Positions 9,325 to 14,649 of a stretch of DNA of 14,649 nt are shown here, in pieces; position 1 is the stretch's first letter, and each line of letters begins with the position of its first letter. The translations under genes and the position numbers were made by a program. The stretch is taken from NCBI GenBank assembly GCA_025057195.1, contig JANWWX010000008.1:1-14649 (forward strand). The letters are read 5' to 3'. A model generated the notes under the pieces. The model worked only from the letters and a program-made list of their open reading frames with translations, ran no database searches and was not told where the DNA came from. This stretch comes from Leptospiraceae bacterium (lineage in GTDB: Bacteria; Spirochaetota; Leptospiria; Turneriellales; Turneriellaceae).

Positions 9325-9892
9325 GTTGGTCCTCCCGAATGCCGCGCGCCAAAAGCAGGTTTTTGAGTTCCAGCTTCGCCTGGCTCAGCCGCGATTTTAC
9401 CGTACCCAAACTAAGTCTGAGCACCGCCGCAATCTCTTCGTATGACATCTCTTCAAAATAGCGCATGAGGATGATTTCCTTATGGGCGGCACTGAGTCCG
9501 TTGACCGCATCCATTAGATGCCGTGACAGCTCTGAAAGTTCGGTGTTTTGTTCGGGGCGATTGCCCGGATCAGCAATAGTTGCTGAAAATTGCAAAATGT
9601 CACCAGTGACCTCGCGCCGGCTGCGCCGGTTTTTCTTGCGCAGTAGGTCGTGACAGTGGTTGATCAGGATGCGCACCACCCAGGTGTACTCGCTCGATTC
9701 GCTACGGAAAGAGCTGGCCTTGCGCCCGGCTTTGATCAATACGTCCTGTACCGCATCTTCTGCGTCGTGTGGGTTACGGAGTTGTGCTAAAGCTAAACGA
9801 TAGAGCCGCTCGCGGTACGGCAATAGGCGCGCCATGAAATCTGGAATGTTTTTGAGAGCAAACGAGACCAGTGCGGCCCAAAGATGCTGCAT
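9317..9892 (-). CDS. ECF-type RNA polymerase sigma factor
   Basis: This 191-residue sigma70-family factor of the extracytoplasmic-function class has only regions 2 and 4. Region 2 covers about residues 22-90, with [13 protein letters not shown] (43-55, core binding) and the -10-binding helix ([21 protein letters not shown], split across 62-82). After a linker (91-124), region 4 (125-181) carries the helix-turn-helix [20 protein letters not shown]. The open frame runs on upstream into murA, but those 85 residues are Cys/Arg-rich shadow. ATG 9892 (MQHLWAAL) is preferred, and ATG 9835 ([12 protein letters not shown], 172 residues) remains possible. Neither has a clear Shine-Dalgarno sequence. 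The gene ends inside the start of the anti-sigma candidate, so the two are co-transcribed and coupled. The stimulus is unknown. Confidence 0.9.
   Translation of the reverse strand: MQHLWAALVSFALKNIPDFMARLLPYRERLYRLALAQLRNPHDAEDAVQDVLIKAGRKASSFRSESSEYTWVVRILINHCHDLLRKKNRRSRREVTGDILQFSATIADPGNRPEQNTELSELSRHLMDAVNGLSAAHKEIILMRYFEEMSYEEIAAVLRLSLGTVKSRLSQAKLELKNLLLARGIREDQLG
9330..9336 (-). promoter_or_regulatory. Strong ribosome binding site for a TTG start
   Basis: On the minus strand GGGAGGA lies inside the end of the sigma gene, followed by five bases and then TTG 9324. It is the best Shine-Dalgarno sequence in the window and decides the start of the anti-sigma candidate. The weak TTG codon with a strong site may set the anti-sigma to sigma ratio. 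Confidence 0.75.
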
Positions 9893-9901
9893 TGGCAAGG
9901 G

Positions 9902-9952
9902 GTGATTGCGGTTGGGGGCTGTCTTGTCAACCACCCCAAAACCCCTTCTACA
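9902..9952. promoter_or_regulatory. Candidate overlapping divergent promoters, sigma gene and murA
   Basis: The self-complementary core TTGTCAA at 9924-9930 can serve both ways. On the plus strand TTGTCA (9924-9929) plus 17 bases gives TCTACA (9947-9952) for murA. On the minus strand TTGACA (9930-9925) plus 17 bases gives AATCAC (9907-9902) for the sigma gene, which would put its transcript start almost at ATG 9892. Both -10 elements are poor matches. I saw no clear GGAAC-type ECF promoter for autoregulation. Confidence 0.3.
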
Positions 9953-10008
9953 GCATAAGTAACCTCTTCTGCTTTTCAGCCTGCCGCACTTTGCAGAAAC
10001 ACACAGCG

Positions 10009-11340
10009 ATGGCTGCGGAATTCCATATCGAGGGAGGGCATAAAATCGGCGGTCACATTGTGCCACAGGGCAACAAGAATGAGGCTCTGCCGATACTGTG
10101 TGCGGCGCTGATGCATCCTGGCGAAGTGGTGGTGCGCAATGTGCCACAGATCGAGGACATCCGCAATCTACTCAAACTCTTGGTACACATCGGGGCGCAG
10201 ATCACACCGCTTGCCGATGGGCATAGCTACGCCATCCGCACTCCAGAAATCCGCACGAGCGAACTCCCTGCCGAGCTGGTGGCGGGACTGCGCGGCTCGA
10301 TTACCCTCTTAGCCCCCCTTTTAGTGCGGGCCAAAAAAGTTTTTTTGCCGCGTCCAGGCGGAGACAAAATTGGCCGGCGCCGTGTGGATACCCACCTTTT
10401 GGCGCTCTCTGCGCTCGGTGCCAAAGTCGAAGTCTTTAACGACGGTTACCTTTTGGAAACCGAAAAATTGCGTGGGACATCAATCTTACTTGATGAAGCG
10501 TCGGTGACTGGCACTGAAAATGCGATCATGGCCGCAGCCTGCGCGGAGGGTGTCACGCTACTGGAAAATGCTGCCTGCGAGCCCCATGTGCAGGGTTTAT
10601 GCCGTTTCTTGCAAAAACAGGGTGTCAAAATTGAGGGCATCGGCAGCAACATGCTGCGCATCCACGGCGTGGGCGGATTTGAAAAATTGCGCGATGCAGA
10701 ACATACCGTGGGTCCAGACTATCTGGAGATCGGCTCTTTTGTCGCGATGGCTGCGATGACCGGCGGTGATCTGGTGGTAGAGGATGTCAATCCAGTGGAC
10801 CTGCGCATGATCCGCTTTGTCTTTGAACGGTTTGGTATCAACTGGCGCTACCACGAGCGCAGCGGCAAAGGTGCTATCTCGGACGAGCAAATTTTTGACC
10901 TTGTGATGAAGGCGCCCTACTCGCTCAAGATCCGCACCGATGTCCATGGCGAGATCCCCAAAGTGGACGACGCGCCGTGGCCAATGTTCCCTGCGGATTT
11001 GATCTCGATCATCCTGACTGTCGCCACACAGTGCACGGGGACTGTCTTGATCCACGAAAAGCTGTTTGAAAGCCGGCTCTATTTCACTGATAAACTCATC
11101 GGTATGGGAGCGCAGATTGTGCTGTGCGACCCACACCGCGCGGTGGTGGTGGGACCGTCCCGACTCTATGGCAGCCGGATGAGCTCACCCGACATCCGCG
11201 CAGGCATGGCGCTGGTAATTGCAGCCCTTGCTGCCGAGGGCAAATCCGTCATCCAAAACGTGGTGCAAATCGACCGCGGTTATGAAAATATCGACGCGCG
11301 ATTGCGCAGTTTGGGCGCACACATCGAACGGGTAGAATGA
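10009..11340 (+). CDS. murA: UDP-N-acetylglucosamine 1-carboxyvinyltransferase MurA
   Basis: MurA transfers enolpyruvate from PEP to UDP-GlcNAc, the first committed step of peptidoglycan synthesis, in the cytoplasm. It has 443 residues, somewhat longer than the 419 of E. coli. Lys22-Asn23 in GNKNEALP bind PEP/UDP. The catalytic loop reads [15 protein letters not shown], with Asp119 in place of the usual Cys115. FPAD (Asp330) matches the catalytic base Asp305, and DIRAGM gives Arg397. The extra residues lie around 283-322 (ERSGKGAIS through KVDDAPWP), a segment like that of Bacteroidetes-type MurA. The ATG 10009 start fits the family, though a long open frame continues upstream and no Shine-Dalgarno sequence is obvious. 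The stop overlaps the dnaB open frame. It is divergent from the sigma gene. Confidence 0.95.
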   Translation: MAAEFHIEGGHKIGGHIVPQGNKNEALPILCAALMHPGEVVVRNVPQIEDIRNLLKLLVHIGAQITPLADGHSYAIRTPEIRTSELPAELVAGLRGSITLLAPLLVRAKKVFLPRPGGDKIGRRRVDTHLLALSALGAKVEVFNDGYLLETEKLRGTSILLDEASVTGTENAIMAAACAEGVTLLENAACEPHVQGLCRFLQKQGVKIEGIGSNMLRIHGVGGFEKLRDAEHTVGPDYLEIGSFVAMAAMTGGDLVVEDVNPVDLRMIRFVFERFGINWRYHERSGKGAISDEQIFDLVMKAPYSLKIRTDVHGEIPKVDDAPWPMFPADLISIILTVATQCTGTVLIHEKLFESRLYFTDKLIGMGAQIVLCDPHRAVVVGPSRLYGSRMSSPDIRAGMALVIAALAAEGKSVIQNVVQIDRGYENIDARLRSLGAHIERVE

Positions 11341-11343
11341 TAC

Positions 11344-11349
11344 GGGAGG
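11344..11349 (+). promoter_or_regulatory. Ribosome binding site deciding the dnaB start
   Basis: GGGAGG (11344-11349) lies five bases before GTG 11355, inside the longer reading from ATG 11337. The site cannot serve ATG 11337, which has no Shine-Dalgarno sequence of its own but overlaps the murA stop (ATGA). Confidence 0.6.
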
Positions 11350-11354
11350 CTGGT

Positions 11355-12707
11355 GTGCAGCTTTTCGATGAGGAAGCAGAGCAAGTAGTGCTGGGCTCTC
11401 TGATGCAAAGCCCAGCGCTTTTCAACGATGTCGCACAGCTTTTGCGCCCCGAGGATTTTTACTATGAAAGCCACCGCCTCATCTACCAGACCATTGCTGC
11501 AGAAATTGACCGCGGGCAAGAGCCCAACCCCATGCTGATCATCAACGCACTCAAATCCCAAAACCTGCTCGAGCGTGTTGGTAACCGCTCGGCAATCTTG
11601 CACATGGCCTCGCAGGGAGTGCTGGTCGGCGTGCCGAGCCTGGCACAGAAAATCCGGGAACTTTCCTTGAGGCGCAACCTGCTTTCCAGTTTCCGTGAGC
11701 TGGAAAAAAAGACCTGCGACACCGCCTATAGCTTAGAATCGGTGCTGAACGACACCGAGGCCGCTCTCACGCACTTGGCTGATCGCTACAGCAATTACAA
11801 TGTCGTCCACATCCGTGACGTCAACGAAGATTTCATGAAATTCATCCAGCATGTCCGCCAATCGCATGACGGCATCACGGGTACCGCAAGCGGCTTCCGC
11901 CGGCTCGACGATCTCACCGGTGGTTTCAAACCGGGGCAGATGATTGTGATCGCCGCCCGGCCGGGTGTCGGCAAAACTACCTTGGCGCTCAACATCGCGC
12001 TCAATGTCTGCATGAACAAACACAAGCCGATGGCGGTGGTCTATTTTTCGCTGGAGATGACCCGGCTCGAGCTACTTTTACGCCTGGTCAGTGCGCGTGC
12101 TTTTCTCGACTCGCAAAAAGTGCAAAAGGGGCGCATCAGCGAAAAGGAGATGGGCAGGCTCGTTGCGGCAGCCAAAGAACTCTATGATTCGGAATTCTAC
12201 ATTGACGACAGCGCAGAGCTGACCTCGTGGGAGTTTAAACAGCGCGCACGCCGGCTCTGGCGCACGCTACAGCAACAGGGCAAAGAGCTCGGCTTGATCG
12301 TCGTGGACTACTTGCAATTAATGACAGACCGCGAACGCGCACAAGAGGGCCGGCAAAACGAAGTGGCGGCAATCTCCCGTGCCATCAAACTCATCGCCAA
12401 AGACCTGAGGGTGCCCATTTTGGCACTTTCGCAGATGAACCGGGCAATTGAACAACGCGGCCGTGACCCGCGCCCACAACTTTCCGACCTGCGCGAGTCA
12501 GGCGCCATTGAACAGGACGCGGACATGGTGATCTTCATCCACCGTGAGTACGTGGTCGGTAAGGATTCTCCAGAAAACGAAAGCAAGAAAAACGTCGCGG
12601 AAATCATCATTGGCAAAAACCGCAGTGGTCCACGCGATAGCTTTGAGCTGGCCTTTTTGAGCGAAAAGAGCCTTTTTACCGACTACGAACCGCCGCGTTC
12701 AGAATAG
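11355..12707 (+). CDS. dnaB: Replicative DNA helicase DnaB
   Basis: DnaB is the hexameric 5'-3' helicase of the replication fork, driven by ATP. From GTG 11355 it has 450 residues, the family norm. The N-terminal primase-interaction domain (about 1-145, opening DEEAEQVVLGSLM) is followed by a RecA-like core: SGFRRLDDLTGGFKPGQ, Walker A RPGVGKTT (Lys207), YFSLEM, Walker B VVDYLQLM (Asp318), LSQMNR, then DLRESGAIEQDAD and GKNRSGP with the arginine-finger region (Lys421, Arg423). There is no intein. GTG is chosen because GGGAGG sits five bases upstream and the protein then begins MQLFDEEAEQ, like other DnaBs. ATG 11337, overlapping the murA stop, would add six residues. It is probably co-transcribed with murA. 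The stop overlaps the convergent dinB end by nine bases. Confidence 0.95.
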   Translation: MQLFDEEAEQVVLGSLMQSPALFNDVAQLLRPEDFYYESHRLIYQTIAAEIDRGQEPNPMLIINALKSQNLLERVGNRSAILHMASQGVLVGVPSLAQKIRELSLRRNLLSSFRELEKKTCDTAYSLESVLNDTEAALTHLADRYSNYNVVHIRDVNEDFMKFIQHVRQSHDGITGTASGFRRLDDLTGGFKPGQMIVIAARPGVGKTTLALNIALNVCMNKHKPMAVVYFSLEMTRLELLLRLVSARAFLDSQKVQKGRISEKEMGRLVAAAKELYDSEFYIDDSAELTSWEFKQRARRLWRTLQQQGKELGLIVVDYLQLMTDRERAQEGRQNEVAAISRAIKLIAKDLRVPILALSQMNRAIEQRGRDPRPQLSDLRESGAIEQDADMVIFIHREYVVGKDSPENESKKNVAEIIIGKNRSGPRDSFELAFLSEKSLFTDYEPPRSE

Positions 12708-13808
12708 CCATAGCTGTTCACCCTTGCGCATGCGGTAGAGGTTGGAAAGCTGGATGCCCAAAAGCCGAATCCTATCTTCGCGCAGTTGGCTGTCACTGAC
12801 ATGGAGGCGAAAAATCCGCCAGGCTGCCTCTTCTAAAAAAGGTGCTGTGCGGATTGGCACTGGCACTGTCTGCGCCCGTGTGATGGTGCGGAAGTCGGCG
12901 AAGCGCACTTTGAGCGTCACTGTGCGGCCGGAAACATTATCCTCGGCCAAACGGTATTCTAATTGTTCGGCCAAATCTTTGAGCGCTTGCGCAACCTCCT
13001 CGAGTTGGGATAGATCCTTATCGTATGTGCATTCCTCACCGTACGATTTGCGTTCAAAGTGGGCAATGACTTCGCTATTGTCAATCCCGCACGCCAATTG
13101 CCATAGCTCTAGCGCTGGTTTGCCCAGATGCGCCACCAAAAGATCCAAGTTTGCTTGCTGCAAATCAGCAATTTTATGGATGCCGATGCGCTGCAAAATT
13201 TCGCGCGCGCGTGGCCCAACACCAGGAATGGCCTCGACGGGCAGTGGCGCTAAAAAAGCCTTTTCTTGTCCTGGTGGCACCAGAGTCAGCCCGTCGGGCT
13301 TATGCAATTCGCAAGCCATTTTGGCCAGTGTCTTGCCAGTGGCAATGCCGATGGTGCAGCTGAGACCGATTTCTTTTTTGATCGCATCTTTGATGGCACG
13401 GCCCAGGCTTTTCCAAGTGCCGAATTTTTTCCCCGCATTACTACAGTCGAGCACGGCTTCGTCGATCGAAAGCCGCACAGTGCGCTCGCTAAAGCCGCTG
13501 AGCACCTCCATGACCGCATCAGAAACTTCACTGTAGCGGGCAAAGCGTGGCGGCAAAAAAACCGCATTCGGGCACAGCCGCCAGGCCATGGTCACTGGCT
13601 GCGCAGCGCGCACCCCGTAACGGCGTGCCACATAATTGGCCGAGCTCACGACACTGCGTACCCTACCGGCCCGCGGGTCGGCACCCACAACGATGGGCTG
13701 GCCCCGCAGCTCTGGATGGTCGAGCTCCTCGACACTGGCAAAAAAAGCATCCATGTCCACATGCACAATGCTACGGAATGCCAACTGTGGGGACGCCACC
13801 GCCATCAT
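12699..13808 (-). CDS. dinB: DNA polymerase IV (Y family)
   Basis: This error-prone translesion polymerase has 369 residues from ATG 13808. Palm and active site: VDMDAFFASVE with Asp18 and steric-gate Phe23, and SIDEAVLD with Asp116 and Glu117. The near-invariant Tyr of SIDEAYLD is Val here. NYVARRYGVRAAQP is the fingers segment. PGVGPRAREIL (195-205) is the helix-hairpin-helix of the thumb. The little-finger domain runs from about 250. The tail RKGEQLWLF ends in QLWLF, which fits the beta-clamp binding motif QLxLF. The start is uncertain: two adjacent ATGs (13808, 13805) fit the family, while ATG 13850 has AGG about six bases upstream and would add 14 residues. It is divergent from tmk and its end overlaps dnaB. 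I found no recognisable LexA box. Confidence 0.93.
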   Translation of the reverse strand: MMAVASPQLAFRSIVHVDMDAFFASVEELDHPELRGQPIVVGADPRAGRVRSVVSSANYVARRYGVRAAQPVTMAWRLCPNAVFLPPRFARYSEVSDAVMEVLSGFSERTVRLSIDEAVLDCSNAGKKFGTWKSLGRAIKDAIKKEIGLSCTIGIATGKTLAKMACELHKPDGLTLVPPGQEKAFLAPLPVEAIPGVGPRAREILQRIGIHKIADLQQANLDLLVAHLGKPALELWQLACGIDNSEVIAHFERKSYGEECTYDKDLSQLEEVAQALKDLAEQLEYRLAEDNVSGRTVTLKVRFADFRTITRAQTVPVPIRTAPFLEEAAWRIFRLHVSDSQLREDRIRLLGIQLSNLYRMRKGEQLWLF

Positions 13809-13861
13809 AGTGCTTTCTAGCAAATGGCGACGGGAATGCAAGCACACCATAAAAAACCTAA

Positions 13862-13899
13862 GTAAACACGTTGACACTCCATACGAATCCACCCTAACC
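13862..13899. promoter_or_regulatory. Candidate tmk promoter with an overlapping inverted repeat
   Basis: TTGACA (13871-13876) is a perfect -35 hexamer. At 17-18 bases' distance lie only CTAACC or TAACCC as -10, six bases or so before the tmk ATG. GTAAAC-AC-GTTGAC (13862-13875) is an inverted repeat with five of six arm positions complementary. It overlaps that -35 and lies in the divergent dinB upstream region, so it could be an operator for either gene. It does not match the SOS boxes I know. Confidence 0.35.
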
Positions 13900-13904
13900 C
13901 ACAC

Positions 13905-14570
13905 ATGCTACAAAACCGTAATGAAGTAGAATATCCGGGGTTTTTTACTGTGCTCGAAGGCATCGATGGTAGCGGCAAAAGCACCACTGCAAGAGAAATC
14001 GCCACGCGGCTGATGGCAGAGGGGCTTCCAGTGGTGGTGTTGCGCGAGCCGACCGGCAAGACCGACGCGTCGCGCGAGATCCGCCGCCTGCTGCGCCAAC
14101 GTGGCAAGTTAACCGCAGAACTCCATGCGCACCTTTTGGAGCTCTTCCTCATCGACCGGTTATGGGACATCCAGCACGAAATCCTGCCTGCGTTGCGGCG
14201 TGGGAAAATCGTGCTATTGGACCGCTATTACTTGTCAACAGCCGCCTACCAGGCACAAACCATAAACGAAGCACTTTCGATCCTGGAGTCATACCTCAAC
14301 GATAGCCGTATTCTTCAGCCGGAGTTATGGATTTACCTCGAGCTGCCGATAGACGAGGCAATCAAGCGGCTTAGCGGCCGCAACGAGCTCGAAATTTTTG
14401 AAAACAGCGAAAGGCTGAAAGTAATCCGGCAGCATTATGCTGCTGTTTTGGCAGAGTTAGACCGAAAAGATAAGTATAAAATCATGACTTTCCAGAAAAC
14501 GCTCAGCGCAGGGGACTTCGACGCGTTGGCCCATAAAATTGCCAATGCTTACCGCCAAAAGAATGGATAG
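13905..14570 (+). CDS. tmk: Thymidylate kinase
   Basis: This kinase phosphorylates dTMP to dTDP with ATP, an essential step in dTTP supply. Its 221 residues fit the family (about 205-215). The P-loop is EGIDGSGKST (Lys25), with Gly22 where type I enzymes carry Arg. LREPTG (46-51) binds substrate. DRYYLSTAAYQ (106-116) is the DRx signature. The LID region, KRLSGRNELEIFE (154-166), carries the arginines expected of bacterial type II enzymes. ATG 13905 is the only sensible start before the P-loop. It has no Shine-Dalgarno sequence and would be near-leaderless if the proposed promoter is used. The last eight bases overlap the following glycosyltransferase gene. It is divergent from dinB. Confidence 0.95.
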   Translation: MLQNRNEVEYPGFFTVLEGIDGSGKSTTAREIATRLMAEGLPVVVLREPTGKTDASREIRRLLRQRGKLTAELHAHLLELFLIDRLWDIQHEILPALRRGKIVLLDRYYLSTAAYQAQTINEALSILESYLNDSRILQPELWIYLELPIDEAIKRLSGRNELEIFENSERLKVIRQHYAAVLAELDRKDKYKIMTFQKTLSAGDFDALAHKIANAYRQKNG

Positions 14571-14649
14571 GATTCTCGTCATCCGCTTCAGTGCGATGGG
14601 CGACATCCTCTTGGCCACACCCGTGCTGCGCCAACTCAAAGAAAGTTTT
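14563..14649 (+). CDS. Glycosyltransferase family 9 (heptosyltransferase-like), N-terminal fragment
   Basis: Only 29 codons are inside the window, cut by its right edge. The residues MDRILVIRFSAMGDILLATP are the N-terminal signature of family 9 glycosyltransferases (ADP-heptose:LPS heptosyltransferases WaaC/WaaF/WaaQ), with the first Rossmann strand and the RFSAMGD loop. These enzymes add sugars to the lipopolysaccharide core at the inner face of the cytoplasmic membrane, so the gene suggests an LPS-bearing outer membrane. ATG 14563 overlaps the tmk end by eight bases, implying co-transcription. Which member it is cannot be told from this fragment. Confidence 0.85.
   Translation, partial: MDRILVIRFSAMGDILLATPVLRQLKESF

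Noticed and set aside
9871..10008. N-terminal extension of MurA from GTG 9871
   Set aside because: MurA homologues begin close to the FHIEGG segment. The extension overlaps the divergent sigma gene and its promoter region.
9893..10147. N-terminal extension of the sigma factor into murA
   Set aside because: The 85 extra residues are opposite the murA start, Cys/Arg/Pro-rich, and outside the usual length of ECF factors.
12742..13536. Plus-strand open frame of 264 residues opposite dinB
   Set aside because: Ser/Arg-rich translation typical of an antisense frame, fully covered by an unambiguous Pol IV gene.

Overview
The window looks like ordinary chromosome of a diderm (Gram-negative-type) bacterium of moderate GC content, a little above 50% by eye. 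It holds twelve complete protein genes and the start of a thirteenth, close-packed, with no intergenic gap over about 220 bases. Pointers to a diderm are the truncated glycosyltransferase-9 (heptosyltransferase-type) gene at the right edge and a small exported protein ending in an aromatic-rich, Phe-terminated tail. I lean towards the leptospiral spirochaetes, because of a small ribbon-helix-helix-like protein resembling Leptospira DUF1564, the divergent pyrophosphatase and the Asp-type MurA. This placement is inference and was not checked by any search.

Layout, left to right. 44-1105 holds two small unassigned genes (+): a signal-peptide/membrane protein and the ribbon-helix-helix-like protein. 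1225-2607 is tldD (+), overlapping tail to tail with a minus-strand operon read leuB > rlmN > degenerate HD-domain gene (6032 down to 2587). Divergent from leuB, hppA (+, 6142-8586) encodes a membrane proton-pumping pyrophosphatase and ends in a clear intrinsic terminator. Next, on the minus strand, is an ECF sigma factor gene overlapping a gene for a membrane-anchored Pro-rich protein, the likely anti-sigma factor (9892 down to 8656). Divergent from these, murA and dnaB (+, 10009-12707) are packed together. dnaB overlaps tail to tail with dinB (-, 13808 down to 12699). Divergent from dinB, tmk (+, 13905-14570) overlaps the start of the glycosyltransferase gene, which runs off the window.

The genes are mostly housekeeping: peptidoglycan precursor synthesis (murA), replication and dNTP supply (dnaB, tmk), translesion synthesis (dinB), rRNA/tRNA methylation (rlmN), leucine synthesis (leuB), energy coupling (hppA) and peptide maturation or proteolysis (tldD). 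The regulatory parts are the sigma/anti-sigma pair and possibly the ribbon-helix-helix-like protein.

I found no CRISPR array, insertion sequence, tRNA, rRNA, phage or defence island, and nothing I could call a new multi-gene system. The points most worth a second look are the Asp-for-Cys active site of MurA, the strongly divergent pyrophosphatase signature, the in-frame stop separating rlmN from the HD gene, the zinc-free repeat-bearing anti-sigma candidate, and the ribbon-helix-helix-like protein.
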